Source of the DNA: Chitinophaga pendula
GTDB taxonomy: Bacteria > Bacteroidota > Bacteroidia > Chitinophagales > Chitinophagaceae
Assembly (NCBI RefSeq): GCF_020386615.1
Contig: NZ_CP077769.1
Coordinates: 5,877,501 to 5,941,500 of the forward strand
Direction: 5' to 3'
DNA: 64,000 nt
Shown here piece after piece: positions 35,112 through 45,167 of this stretch. The position numbers and the translations under genes were made by a program. Below the pieces are notes generated by a model. The model worked only from the letters and a program-made list of their open reading frames with translations. It was not told the DNA's origin and did no database searches. Every line of letters begins with the position of its first letter. The stretch's first letter is position 1.

Positions 35112-35855
35112 ATGAGCCAAATTGATCAGTCCTCTCAACAACAATTACTTGACCTGCTTACACCCCTTATCAAAGAGGCTACTCGCATCATTCCTCACCC
35201 CCCACTCCGGATGCCTGCCAGCTCACACCTGACCTCCCACTTCGGAGGTACCCCCTACTTCGAACAGGGCGAAGCATGGCCCGTCACCGAAAAGGGTACC
35301 CCCCTAGCCTTCATTTTCCAGATCATCAACGATGGGCAGATCAGCCTCCCCGAATCTATTAAAGTACTACAGTTCTACTACGATTGGGAAAATGGCCCCT
35401 GGGATACCCCGGAAGATGGATGGCTTGTCAAAACTTACCGCCAGATAGACCCCCAGGCACCCTCCATCGCAGAAAAACCATATACCAGGAGACTCGTAAA
35501 ATTCTGCAACATCACCTTCGAACAAGTAAAAAGCCTCCCCGACTGGGAAGGAATATCCCACTGGAACAAAAATGCCGAAGCAATCGCCGGCACCATCAAC
35601 GAAGCCGAACCTTGGGAAGCTTACGACGAAGCCGTCAAACAACTCATCGGCGAACAATCCTATCGCTCCCAACTGGGCGGATATCCCAAATGGCTACAAG
35701 CAGCAGCAGACCCGGCCAACACAGCCGGACATCCCATGCCGCTACTCTTCCAGCTGGACTCCGAATCACACCCGGGACTCAACTGGGGCGACTCCGGACT
35801 CGTATACGTCTTCCTCGATGAAAACAATACCGAGTTCACCCTGCAAAGCCTGTAA
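35112..35855 (+). CDS. DUF1963 (YwqG-family) protein
   Basis: 247 residues. The YwqG/DUF1963 hallmark is present: SHFGGTPYFEQGEAWPV, GTPLAFIFQI, then QLGGYPKWLQ, PLLFQLDSE and NWGDSGLVYVFL. Members are cytosolic and of unknown biochemistry; some lie in polymorphic-toxin immunity arrays. It begins 40 bases after the preceding gene, compatible with an operon. A perfect 8-bp hairpin (CGGGCAGT/ACTGCCCG) lies about 30 bases after its stop. Confidence 0.85.
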   Translation: MSQIDQSSQQQLLDLLTPLIKEATRIIPHPPLRMPASSHLTSHFGGTPYFEQGEAWPVTEKGTPLAFIFQIINDGQISLPESIKVLQFYYDWENGPWDTPEDGWLVKTYRQIDPQAPSIAEKPYTRRLVKFCNITFEQVKSLPDWEGISHWNKNAEAIAGTINEAEPWEAYDEAVKQLIGEQSYRSQLGGYPKWLQAAADPANTAGHPMPLLFQLDSESHPGLNWGDSGLVYVFLDENNTEFTLQSL

Positions 35856-35942
35856 AAGATACTTCACATACAAATAACTATCCGGGCAGTAGGATCACTG
35901 CCCGATAAAATCTATTTTAGAGTCGTAAAAATCGGTCTGTGT

Positions 35943-36689
35943 ATGAAACGGGGGAAATATTACCTGCTGCCCGCACCTGTGCTTTTTTTGGAATTCTTTA
36001 CCCGGGAATTTACCTTCTCCGGAAAAGGCGTTAAACGTAGTAAATTCCCTGCCGACGCCAATTTTTACACCGGCCCCTCCAAAGCCACCGGATACCGGTT
36101 CTATCAAACCAATAAAGGCCCCGTCCAACTCTCTACCCAACACGACCGCATCTCCGGATTCGATAACGATGGCCCCGCCATCACCGCCAAACTACTCCAA
36201 CGCCAGGGCGAAAAATTCTTTACCAACCAATCCAACCTCGTCATCGGCACCGCCGGCGAATACTACGACCTCTATACCAAACACTGGTACCGCACACAGG
36301 AAGTATGGAAAGTCAATAAATACCATCCCGACTGCAGTGAAGAACTCCGCTTCGCCACCGCCAGTACGCTCACCCCACATCACTTCAATATCCTCGACGT
36401 CAACGCCGAAGGCATCGTCTCCACCGACTTCCCTCGCCATGAAGTAGCCCTCCATATCAAACCACAGGAAACCCTCTGCTTCCTCTGCCGCAGAGAAGAA
36501 TACAGCATAGAAGACCATTACGAACCTAACCTCAACCTGGTCATGTTCGTAAAAAATCATGGCTGGCACGAAAAACTAAGGATACTCTCCGATATAGATA
36601 CACATCAGCTCGATAGCGCCAGGCTCTGTCAGGAAGAACACCTCCTCCGCGACTATAGAAAAAGTAAACTACGCTATCAGTTGGGTTAA
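35943..36689 (+). CDS. Uncharacterised protein, no recognised domain
   Basis: 248 residues, rich in aromatic residues, His and Cys. The N-terminus (MKRGKYYLLPAPVLFLEFF) is hydrophobic but not a convincing signal peptide. Motifs visible are ADANFYTGPSKATGYRFY and a CFLCRREEY near residue 180, which is a lone CxxC. The gene is read in the same direction as DUF1963 and convergent with the next gene, 15 bases apart. I do not recognise a family. Confidence 0.65.
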   Translation: MKRGKYYLLPAPVLFLEFFTREFTFSGKGVKRSKFPADANFYTGPSKATGYRFYQTNKGPVQLSTQHDRISGFDNDGPAITAKLLQRQGEKFFTNQSNLVIGTAGEYYDLYTKHWYRTQEVWKVNKYHPDCSEELRFATASTLTPHHFNILDVNAEGIVSTDFPRHEVALHIKPQETLCFLCRREEYSIEDHYEPNLNLVMFVKNHGWHEKLRILSDIDTHQLDSARLCQEEHLLRDYRKSKLRYQLG

Positions 36690-36704
36690 CAATCACCAGG
36701 GTAA

Positions 36705-37253
36705 CTATCGCTCATGCTCATTAAACCAGTCCAGGAATAACGACAGGTTCGCAAACCGCTGCTCCTGCGTACCACTATATCGCCAGCACTCCGGCTCCTC
36801 CTGCTTATTCCATACCAGGAAAGTAATACCATCACGCCCCTCATTCACCAACGAAAACACACTCAACTGCTCATCCGGAAATAATGCCGGCGCCGACTGC
36901 TTACGCTGCTTCCGGTACCCCTTGATCAACTTGTCAAAAGATGGCTGCAGGATCGCCGTCACAATCTCCCCCATCCCAAGCCAATACTCCCCACTATGAT
37001 GCTGCCAACCTCCCGAATGAGCAAACCGCTCCCGCAACATCGCCGACAATGGCCGGTGTACCTCCTGCTGCAACGTACAAATATAACCGTTATGCTCCTC
37101 CGCCTTCTTAACACCCACCTTCAATGCCGCCCTTGCCGCCTTCTTCGCCTCCTCTTCCCCATACCCCTCCGCCGCAAAAACATCCGTCATCGCCGCCATC
37201 CGCTCCTTACGCACCTTCCGCGCTAGATCCAATAATGCTGGTATAGTACTCAT
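36705..37253 (-). CDS. Uncharacterised protein with SUKH-like tail
   Basis: 182 residues. The N-terminal half is helical and basic (ARKVRKERMAAM, EAKKAARAALKVGVKKAEEH). The last about 50 residues, ITFLVWNKQEEPECWRYSG and FANLSLFLDWFNEHE, resemble the C-terminal strands of SMI1/KNR4 (SUKH) proteins, but the match is by eye and partial. If right, this would support an immunity-type neighbourhood. Confidence 0.6.
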   Translation of the reverse strand: MSTIPALLDLARKVRKERMAAMTDVFAAEGYGEEEAKKAARAALKVGVKKAEEHNGYICTLQQEVHRPLSAMLRERFAHSGGWQHHSGEYWLGMGEIVTAILQPSFDKLIKGYRKQRKQSAPALFPDEQLSVFSLVNEGRDGITFLVWNKQEEPECWRYSGTQEQRFANLSLFLDWFNEHER

Positions 37254-37360
37254 ATATATGTCATCTGATCTGGTAAAAAATAAAAAAACTGGCTCTGTTT
37301 TATTCCAGCCCGTTTTCAGAGTTTTGTCATCAACATGGAATTATATCAAAAAAGATAGCT

Positions 37361-37876
37361 ATGATCATCACACCCAGCACCACCTCAGATATCCCTGCTA
37401 TCATGGACATCTACCAACAGGCCATCAACTACCAAATCGCCAATGGCTATAATATCTGGCCACTCTTCGACGAAGCCGTCATCAACAACGAGATCAGGGA
37501 ACAACGCCGCTGGCATATCAACATCGATAACCAGATCGCCGCCGTATTCGCCGTCGCATATATCGACCCTATCATATGGAAAGGCCACGACCACGATCCT
37601 GCCATATACCTCCACAAAATTGCTACCCACACCGGATTCAAAGGCAATAACTGCATCACCCGTATCGTAGATTGGGCCCATACCCATGCGCAGCAAAAAA
37701 ATAAACATTTTATTCGCATGGATACCTGGGCCGACAATGAAAGACTTACTAACTACTACATAGCAGCTGGTTTTAAACTCCTGGGAAAACAACTCATCCC
37801 GGAAACGACAGCACTACCGCCACACTACTGGAATATCTATGTCAATTTGTTCGAAATAGCGTTGCATAGGTCCTAA
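37361..37876 (+). CDS. GNAT-family N-acetyltransferase
   Basis: 171 residues. It starts MIITPSTTSDIPAIMDIYQ, a common GNAT opening. The acetyl-CoA region is less regular (HKIATHTGFKGNNCITRIVD), and motif B is FIRMDTWADNERLTNYYIAAGF, which is typical of the family. The substrate is unknown. It stands alone between divergent and tandem neighbours. Confidence 0.85.
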   Translation: MIITPSTTSDIPAIMDIYQQAINYQIANGYNIWPLFDEAVINNEIREQRRWHINIDNQIAAVFAVAYIDPIIWKGHDHDPAIYLHKIATHTGFKGNNCITRIVDWAHTHAQQKNKHFIRMDTWADNERLTNYYIAAGFKLLGKQLIPETTALPPHYWNIYVNLFEIALHRS

Positions 37877-38038
37877 AAGGCTTTCATCTGATCATCGTAC
37901 AACCTGTAAATTAGGCCAACTGGCACTAATTAAAAAATTCCACCGCCACCCAAGTGGGGAAAATCAACAACAATCCACCCATAATACCTTCCCTGCATAC
38001 TTTTTGATATAAATTCATATCATCAAATGATTGGCATC

Positions 38039-38482
38039 ATGGAAATCAGGGAAAAACAACTCATACCGTTCTTCCGCGATTACGAAAAACGTTTTGAACA
38101 GGGCCTCTCCGGCGATATCGATATCGAAGAAAGCACCGCCGCATTCGCAGACTACTTCGTAGGCGCAAGCCCCGCCGGTATAGCCGGTAGCAAAAACGAC
38201 GAATCCTTCGGTACCTCATTGCCCGAAGGATTCGAATTCTATAAAAGTGTAGGCACCGTCAGCATGAAAATAGACACTATCCATGTCACAGAACTCGACG
38301 ACCTCCACTGCATGACCCGCATACATTGGGTGTCTCAGAATACCCGCAAAGATGGCATCACCGTCGTCATCCCCTTCGAAGTCATCTATTTCACCCAACA
38401 CCTGAACGATCAGATCAAAATTTTCGCATTCATTACAGGCGATGAAAAAAAAGTACTCCGGGAAAATGGATTACTATCATAA
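38039..38482 (+). CDS. NTF2/SnoaL-like protein
   Basis: 147 residues from the ATG at 38039 (MEIREKQLIPFFRDYEKRF); an ATG at 38027 would add four residues. The alternation of a long first helix, acidic loop and curved sheet (VGTVSMKIDTIHVTELDDLHCMTRIHW, then ITVVIPFEVIYF) fits the NTF2-like fold of about 140 residues. No catalytic residues can be assigned. The stop overlaps the end of the convergent WG-repeat gene by six bases. Confidence 0.7.
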   Translation: MEIREKQLIPFFRDYEKRFEQGLSGDIDIEESTAAFADYFVGASPAGIAGSKNDESFGTSLPEGFEFYKSVGTVSMKIDTIHVTELDDLHCMTRIHWVSQNTRKDGITVVIPFEVIYFTQHLNDQIKIFAFITGDEKKVLRENGLLS

Positions 38483-41017
38483 TCCGTACATCGCCGCCCG
38501 CTCCTCAACACCGGCAGCACCAGCCGCTATGGCGGCCTCCAGCTGCTGCCGCGCCCGCACAGTATCTGCAGGTGTCGTATACTCCATATATAACGTCACC
38601 AGGTCTAGGTACGCTTGCACCGTACCCGTTTGCGCAGCTTCCTCCAGGTGAGCACGCGCTTGCACAATATCCTGCTCACAACCCAGCCCACTCATATATG
38701 CCACCCCCAACCGCCATTGCGCAAAAGATTCCCCCCGCTCCGCAGCGATCGTATAAAACCGGAACGACTCCTCCGCATCCTGCTTGATCACCCCATAGAT
38801 CCAGCCCAACTCCACCGCTACCTGCTCCCCCAAATAATGAGCCATCCGGTAATACTCCATCGCCTTATCATAATCAGCAACCCCTTCCACATGCCCCTCA
38901 TAATACAAATGCCCCAACTCCCGGAAAGCAGGACCATAATGCCGCTCCGCCGCCTGCTCATACCAATACCGCGCTTGGTCAAAGTCTACCGCCATCCCCC
39001 ACCCGTTCAGATAAGCATCCCCCAACTGCTGATAACCCATCACATGACCGTGCTCCGCCGCCTGCCTGTTCCACGCCAGCGCCAACCCCACATCCTCCAT
39101 TTCCGGCACCCACCTGTACATATATCCCAGATTCACCATCGCACCGGCATGCCCCAACGCCGCCGCTTCCTCATACAAGGAAATAGCAGCCGTATATTCC
39201 CCCGCATCATCCGCCGCACCCGCTTTCAGAAATATAGCCGCCGCCCGCTCCCCTTGCTCCGCTATCGCCTGCAACAATACGATCTCCGCCTGGGTATAAA
39301 AAGAATCCGCATCATACTCCAACTCAGCCTGCGCCTCCTCTCCACTCAACATACGCACCCGCCCATCCTTCGCTATCACATAAATAGCCTCGCCGCTAAA
39401 AGCAATCGCCAATCCCCACTGCACACTCCCCATCTTATTATTCAATTTGTCAAATTGCGGCGCCGTGATCACCGTCCCTCGCACATCCGCAACACCCCAC
39501 TTCCCCCGCTCCCTAAATCCGAAACAACGTTCCTTCAACCACTGCAACTGCTCATAGGCTAACGGTAATACCCAACGCAATACCGGCATCGTACGCACAA
39601 TACCACAGCACTCCCCTTGCAACACAAAACCAAATGCATCTCCCTCTTCATGCCAGTTCATCATCACCGCCTCTATATGCTGATAGACAATATCCAGTAT
39701 CAATCCCCGGCCGGGCGTATACAATCCCTGCTGCTGATGCAATTGTAAAATGAAAGCCTGCAGATGATGATCATAACCGATATGATCATACGAAGCAGGC
39801 AACAACACTACACCCGATTCATCCGCCAACCCATAACGGGGAATACCCGATACCACCTGCTGTACGACATAAGCAAGCCCCATACTGCCATCCGGCACAA
39901 TCGTACTCACACCCTCCACTTCATGTATAGCGTCAAACTGTATCCGCTGCCAGCTAGTCGTCAGGTATTGTTTATTACCGTCAGACAACGTCACCGTATA
40001 GTAGCTGGGACTATGATCTTCATTAGGCACGATCTCCTCATACAAAAACGGTAACACTTCCTCCCCGTTCATATCGATCACACCTCTCTTTCCTTCCCGC
40101 ACCGCCTCCCAGTAATGACCTCCCGTAGGCAACGGCAACAGGTCCTCATATACCCATGCAGTTGTAGCCCCCCCCTTCGTATTGATCAATCCCCATTTAC
40201 CGTCCTTCTTCACCGCAGCATACATACCTTCAAAATCATACGCATCCTCATAAACACAGGGCACCACCACACGGCCTAACTTGTCTATAAAACCATAACG
40301 GTGCTGCTCATCCTCCACCACCGAATGTTCATGATGATCGCCAAAACCAAACAACTGTAAATACATAGGCGCCAGCAACACATTACCGTCTACATCCTTC
40401 AATCCATACCGGCCACCAGTCTCAAACACTTCCACATCCCCCACCCCAGGACCGCCGGATGTCAATACCTCCCACCCATAAGCATATACAGGATGATTCA
40501 ACAACTCCCTGAAACTATAGGATACACCCGATTGCTGCAAACCGGGCATATTATCCAGCAACACAGGATCATCCGCTGCAATCGCAGATATCATAATATC
40601 CGTATTCGCTTTGATCTCACCCAGCAAGGCTGTCGCCTGCTCCTCGTGAGAAGTCGTCGCCTCCATATTGAACACATCCCAGGCATCCAGGTGAAAATAA
40701 GCCCCCCGGGCCTTCTGCGACAGGAAACGGAAGATGCGGTGCCTCGCTTGCTGAAAAGCAGCTAGATCATTGATCAACTCACCGGCATGCCGCTCCAACA
40801 AATCATAAAAGGCTAGTAAATAACTGATGCCCGTCTTCGCCTCCGCATATAATCCTCCTTCCTCACCATTCAATATCGGCGTACCGGTAAAACAATGACC
40901 GGCAAATAACGGCTGTAATAAAAGAGGAAACTCATAGTTCCATTCCATCATAGACACCACACTGTCGTCATGAGTACCAACAGTGTCCAGGTTATATAAA
41001 TACATGCGATGTGCCAT
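38477..41017 (-). CDS. WG-repeat and Sel1-repeat protein
   Basis: 846 residues, no signal peptide. Residues about 190-560 contain at least seven WG (KWG) repeats: GRYGLKDVDGNVLL, YGFIDKLGRVVVP, KWGLINTKGG, KRGVIDMNGEEVL, RYGLADESGVVLL and KWGVADVRGTV among them. Residues about 600-846 contain five or six Sel1-like TPRs, such as AGAMVNLGYMYRW and GYQQLGDAYLNGWGM. The first 190 residues are a separate helical domain. Both repeat types mediate protein contacts. The enzyme role, if any, is unknown; repeat proteins of this build are frequent in toxin-immunity and secretion-effector loci. Confidence 0.85.
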   Translation of the reverse strand: MAHRMYLYNLDTVGTHDDSVVSMMEWNYEFPLLLQPLFAGHCFTGTPILNGEEGGLYAEAKTGISYLLAFYDLLERHAGELINDLAAFQQARHRIFRFLSQKARGAYFHLDAWDVFNMEATTSHEEQATALLGEIKANTDIMISAIAADDPVLLDNMPGLQQSGVSYSFRELLNHPVYAYGWEVLTSGGPGVGDVEVFETGGRYGLKDVDGNVLLAPMYLQLFGFGDHHEHSVVEDEQHRYGFIDKLGRVVVPCVYEDAYDFEGMYAAVKKDGKWGLINTKGGATTAWVYEDLLPLPTGGHYWEAVREGKRGVIDMNGEEVLPFLYEEIVPNEDHSPSYYTVTLSDGNKQYLTTSWQRIQFDAIHEVEGVSTIVPDGSMGLAYVVQQVVSGIPRYGLADESGVVLLPASYDHIGYDHHLQAFILQLHQQQGLYTPGRGLILDIVYQHIEAVMMNWHEEGDAFGFVLQGECCGIVRTMPVLRWVLPLAYEQLQWLKERCFGFRERGKWGVADVRGTVITAPQFDKLNNKMGSVQWGLAIAFSGEAIYVIAKDGRVRMLSGEEAQAELEYDADSFYTQAEIVLLQAIAEQGERAAAIFLKAGAADDAGEYTAAISLYEEAAALGHAGAMVNLGYMYRWVPEMEDVGLALAWNRQAAEHGHVMGYQQLGDAYLNGWGMAVDFDQARYWYEQAAERHYGPAFRELGHLYYEGHVEGVADYDKAMEYYRMAHYLGEQVAVELGWIYGVIKQDAEESFRFYTIAAERGESFAQWRLGVAYMSGLGCEQDIVQARAHLEEAAQTGTVQAYLDLVTLYMEYTTPADTVRARQQLEAAIAAGAAGVEERAAMYGL

Positions 41018-41075
41018 AAGCTACGTACTAATTAAAGAAGCGTAAATTATCGTTTTTCCGCCAGAGTAAAATAAA

Positions 41076-41113
41076 ACCGGGAAGCACACTGAACATCAGT
41101 ATTACTTCCCGGT
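41076..41113 (-). terminator. Terminator of the S9 peptidase gene
   Basis: ACCGGGAAG / CTTCCCGGT stem; on the minus strand it is followed by TTTTATTTTA. It lies 30 bases past the stop. Confidence 0.8.
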
Positions 41114-41143
41114 GATGACATAAATAACTATAACAGTCACTGC

Positions 41144-43567
41144 TTACTTGCTGGCTGATTTACCGGCTGGCTGCTTCACATATTTCTCCAGCCACTGATC
41201 CATCTCCCACAACATATGCAGGATATTCTCCTTCGCTGCATAACCATGACTCTCATAAGGCAGGAATACTAACCGTGCAGTAGCCCCGTTACCTTTCAGC
41301 GCGTTGAATAAACGCTCACTTTGTATCGGGAAAGTACCAGAATTATTATCCGCCTCTCCATGTATCAGCAATATTGGCGTCTTGATCTTATTGGCAAAAG
41401 AAAAAGGCGACATCTCATAATACACAGTAGGCGCCTGCCAGTAAGTACGCTGCTCATTCTGAAAACCAAATGGTGTCAGCGTACGGTTGTAAGCGCCACT
41501 CCTGGCAATACCCGCCCGGAACAAATTGGTATGCGCCAGTAGGTTCGCTGTCATAAAAGCCCCGTAGGAGTGACCGCCTACAGCAATACGGTCACGATCA
41601 CCAATACCCATCTCCGTGATCTTACTCACCGCCGCTTCTGCATTCATCACCACCTGATTCACAAAGTCATCGTTAGGCTCCTTGTCACCACTGCCTACCA
41701 CCGGCATCTCCGTCGCATCCATTACCGCATACCCACGCACTACCCAGAACAAAGGAGAACCATAACCCACCCGCGTAAAACGGTAACGCGAACCGCGCAC
41801 CTGCGCAGCATCACTGGCAGAACGGTACTCACGGGGATATGCCCACATCAATACCGGCAAACGGCCGTCCTTCCCCGCATCATACCCCTTAGGCGTATAC
41901 AACATCGCCGTCAGGTCCACCCCGTCCTTACGTTTATACTTCAGCAACTGCTTCCGCACACCGAGTAAACTCGCCTGCGGATGTGTAAATGCCGTCAACG
42001 CCGTATACTTGTTCTTCTTCAGATCACGTAGATAATAATTAGGCGGCTCCTCCGTCGACTCCCGCGTAGTGATCACCACCAGGTTCTCCGGATCTACCAC
42101 CTGCGTCACCTCTTCATAGTAAGGGTCCTTACTCCGCCATAATATCTGGCGTTTGCCGCCGTCCACCTTCCAGGACGCCAGCAAAGGCTGATCCCCTTCC
42201 GGAGACGCGCCGTCCGATTTCCATAACAACTCGTTACGCTTCGATATATATAGCACATACTGCCCATTCGCACCTTTCGTATAAATAGGCTCTCCCGGGT
42301 CATTATAACGGTCATTCGTCGACCGCGATATCAACTCCTTCATCTCCTGACCCGGATGAGAAGGATCAATCCGGCTGATCTTAGCCTGCTGCGTACTGTT
42401 CATCCCTTCGGACAATAACGCCAGCTGACCGTTCCCCCAGTCCATCCGGCGGAAACGTAACGTCGTCTGCGCCAGCAACACCGGCTCCGCATCAAAAGGC
42501 GCCGCTTGCATATACACCGCATCCCGGAACGCCACCTTACGACGGGGATCACCGCCGTCCAATGCCTGCACCCAGGTCACCGTCGACGCTACATCACTCC
42601 GCCAGCCATAAGATCGGGGAAAACTCACCGTAGCATCGAATCCCGTCGGACGGATCTCATCCAACGGATGCTCTCCTAACGTCTTCACCACCTCCCCACT
42701 ACGCTTCCACACCTGCACCGTCGTCGGGAATCGCTGCAAGGGCACCAGGTAAGAATAAGGCCGGTGCACCTTACGGACCAACAAATATTGCTTGTCCGGC
42801 GAAGGTTTAATATCAGTATAAACAGCTGCTTCCCCTATACGCTCCGCACCACTGCCACTCAGGATCACAGGCTCCGCACTGAAATAATAATCAAATAACT
42901 GCTCGTCAAAGGGGTTCTTCAAAAGGTCCTGGTAAGTGGCCGCAGGTGCAGCCTTCCCCGTTGTCTCCTGCACCGTTGGCCCCGAAGGTGCAGCCGGTGG
43001 CACAGGCGCCACTCCCCGGCCCGATGGGATCGCCATCACCAACAAATGCTCCTCATCCAACCACTCCAGCGGATTCCCCATCGTCGCATTCAACGCCCGG
43101 TCCGAATACTGACGCACAATACCCGTCCCTATATCCAATACCCAAGCCGTAATAGCATCATCCGTCGTATTCGTAAAAGCTACCTGCCTCCCCGATGGAG
43201 ACCACTTCAGATTACCAATATGCGGACTCGCAGGCAATCCACTCACCACCGTCGCCGGCTTACTTCCCACCGCCTGCAACTGCATACCAGTATAATAAAC
43301 GTCCCGGCTCGGACCCGAGATCGCCGGGTTGATACGCATACCGGCCAACTTATACTCCGGCTTCGCCAAATCCTCTACCGTAGGATATGTACTTCGGGAC
43401 AATATTATCATCACCTTCCCCTTGCCGTCAATTAATACTGCTGGCGTAGGCGCCGCCAATGCCAGCTCCGCGATCTCCGCAGGCGGCGTACGATACGTCA
43501 GCGCATCCTGTGCCAGCGCACCGTGCACAATACACAGACTGAAAAAAGAAAATAAAAGTTTCCTCAT
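41144..43567 (-). CDS. S9-family peptidase (prolyl-oligopeptidase type), exported
   Basis: 807 residues. Signal peptide (LLFSFFSLCIVHGALAQ), a beta-propeller N-terminal domain (about 50-550) and a C-terminal alpha/beta hydrolase. Nucleophile Ser667 lies in GGHSYGAF, the acid in LIHGEADNNSG, and the His in LPYESHGYA. Members cleave short peptides in the periplasm. It resembles glutamyl endopeptidase- or acylaminoacyl-peptidase-like members in the long propeller. The C-terminal KQPAGKSASK tail is basic. It is a single-gene unit. Confidence 0.9.
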   Translation of the reverse strand: MRKLLFSFFSLCIVHGALAQDALTYRTPPAEIAELALAAPTPAVLIDGKGKVMIILSRSTYPTVEDLAKPEYKLAGMRINPAISGPSRDVYYTGMQLQAVGSKPATVVSGLPASPHIGNLKWSPSGRQVAFTNTTDDAITAWVLDIGTGIVRQYSDRALNATMGNPLEWLDEEHLLVMAIPSGRGVAPVPPAAPSGPTVQETTGKAAPAATYQDLLKNPFDEQLFDYYFSAEPVILSGSGAERIGEAAVYTDIKPSPDKQYLLVRKVHRPYSYLVPLQRFPTTVQVWKRSGEVVKTLGEHPLDEIRPTGFDATVSFPRSYGWRSDVASTVTWVQALDGGDPRRKVAFRDAVYMQAAPFDAEPVLLAQTTLRFRRMDWGNGQLALLSEGMNSTQQAKISRIDPSHPGQEMKELISRSTNDRYNDPGEPIYTKGANGQYVLYISKRNELLWKSDGASPEGDQPLLASWKVDGGKRQILWRSKDPYYEEVTQVVDPENLVVITTRESTEEPPNYYLRDLKKNKYTALTAFTHPQASLLGVRKQLLKYKRKDGVDLTAMLYTPKGYDAGKDGRLPVLMWAYPREYRSASDAAQVRGSRYRFTRVGYGSPLFWVVRGYAVMDATEMPVVGSGDKEPNDDFVNQVVMNAEAAVSKITEMGIGDRDRIAVGGHSYGAFMTANLLAHTNLFRAGIARSGAYNRTLTPFGFQNEQRTYWQAPTVYYEMSPFSFANKIKTPILLIHGEADNNSGTFPIQSERLFNALKGNGATARLVFLPYESHGYAAKENILHMLWEMDQWLEKYVKQPAGKSASK

Positions 43568-43711
43568 AGCAATACTTCTATAGTTTTTGTTGAAACATCA
43601 TTACGGAACAGTATGACACCACCGCGTCAGCCATCAAAATAAAAAGATTGCCGCGCAGGAACAAATACAGCAGGATGAACGGCGATATAAAAAGGAAGGA
43701 CGCTTACAAAT

Positions 43712-43747
43712 AACAAGCCCGCACCCCTAGACAGGCACGGGCTTGTT
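43712..43747 (-). terminator. Terminator of the phytase-like lipoprotein gene
   Basis: AACAAGCCCG / CGGGCTTGTT, 10 bp, about 45 bases past the stop. Confidence 0.75.
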
Positions 43748-43792
43748 TATCATAACAGCCAGGTTACCGGCTATATCGCTTCGTAACGAAAA

Positions 43793-45109
43793 TTAAAACA
43801 ACGGCTTCGCCAGCTTGATGAAATAAACCGTGTTGAAATCTGTCTTGCTCACCAACGGCAACACCTTCTGAATATACTGGTTGTTAACAGGATCAGGAGA
43901 GACAATACCAAAGTCATCATCATTACTTACCGCAATCAGCTGACTGTTAATCACCACCAAACCTTCTGCTTTATCATGCGGATACCCATTTACATCCTTT
44001 ATCAGATCCACTACCAATTCCTTACTCACCGCCTTTATACCGGCTGCCGTCAGCTCTGCATCTGTCAGCTGCTCCAGCGTCTTACCATTTACCAGTTTAC
44101 CATTCTCTCCGTCAGCCGGGTCTGATACATCCGTAGCACCTTCCAGGCTGATCTTATAAACCCGCTTGATAATGCTGGGCTTGGCCCCACCCGGAAAATC
44201 ACCGTCCCGTTCCAATACCAGGAAAGTAGTATTGCTCACCACCGCAATCTCACTGTTAGCCGTATTCTTATCCTCCAACTTATACAGGTATTGTTTCGTC
44301 TGCCCACTGGCAATATCATAAGTCAGCAAACGGGTATACACACTGTTCTTTACCGCATCTTTGTTAGGATTATACATAGGCGACTGCATCATACCTACCA
44401 GCGTCTTACCATCCGCGGTGATCGCAAGCCCTTCCATCCCACGGTTAGCACGGCGCGTAGCAAATACCTTTGGTATCCTCTTGCCGCCCGTACCCGTACC
44501 AAAAGGGTTGATACGCGCTATCGTCTTACCTCCCCTGTCCAGGTGCAACAAATGTGGACCGTATTCATCACTGATCCAGAAAGAACCGTCTGGCGCCACC
44601 GCCAGCCCCTCACTGTCGATGCCCTCCGCATCATTAGGCAAAGTATTGCCTTGCGCGTCCAATGCCAGCTCTCCCGTACCGCCAGTCGTCGACGTATTGG
44701 GAAGCCCCGTCATCATCGCACCAGATGCCGTCTTAAACCCAATCGTCTCCACCAGTACCATCGTATCCCCACTCAACCGGAACTTACCTATCTGCGGATT
44801 AAAAGTGGGTACCGGAAATATCTTGGAATCTTTAATAATACCGTCAGCGTTAGGCCCACGGTCCGTCATCAGATAGAAAGAACCTGGCTCATTAGGCACC
44901 TGCGCCAACGCAGATCCATAACCACCATTATACACCTTCACACCGGCAGCATTGGTAGCAATCACTTTCGCGCCGACCAAACGCGCCGATGCTGGATAAT
45001 TGATAGTAGGATTTCCACCGCCTCCGGGATTATCATTTTTATTACAGGCGGCAAACAAAAGCAACCCCAATGGGGCAACGCGGTAAAATGAGTTCATATA
45101 GTGGTTCAT
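43793..45109 (-). CDS. Esterase-like activity of phytase family lipoprotein
   Basis: 438 residues from the ATG at 45109 (MNHYMNSFYRVA); a start at 45097 or 45136 is also possible. The lipobox is LLFAAC followed by NKNDNPGGGG. The rest is a beta-propeller with PDGSFWISDEYGPHLLHLD, RANRGMEGLAITADGKTLVG and DKAEGLVVINSQLIAVSNDDDFG, characteristic of the PF13449 phytase-like family. It may hydrolyse phosphate esters at the cell surface; catalytic residues are not obvious. It is monocistronic. Confidence 0.85.
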   Translation of the reverse strand: MNHYMNSFYRVAPLGLLLFAACNKNDNPGGGGNPTINYPASARLVGAKVIATNAAGVKVYNGGYGSALAQVPNEPGSFYLMTDRGPNADGIIKDSKIFPVPTFNPQIGKFRLSGDTMVLVETIGFKTASGAMMTGLPNTSTTGGTGELALDAQGNTLPNDAEGIDSEGLAVAPDGSFWISDEYGPHLLHLDRGGKTIARINPFGTGTGGKRIPKVFATRRANRGMEGLAITADGKTLVGMMQSPMYNPNKDAVKNSVYTRLLTYDIASGQTKQYLYKLEDKNTANSEIAVVSNTTFLVLERDGDFPGGAKPSIIKRVYKISLEGATDVSDPADGENGKLVNGKTLEQLTDAELTAAGIKAVSKELVVDLIKDVNGYPHDKAEGLVVINSQLIAVSNDDDFGIVSPDPVNNQYIQKVLPLVSKTDFNTVYFIKLAKPLF

Positions 45110-45167
45110 TTGTGTCAGCAAATGTTCCCTGACCATATGAACTTACCATTAAGCAGAGATTAATAAA

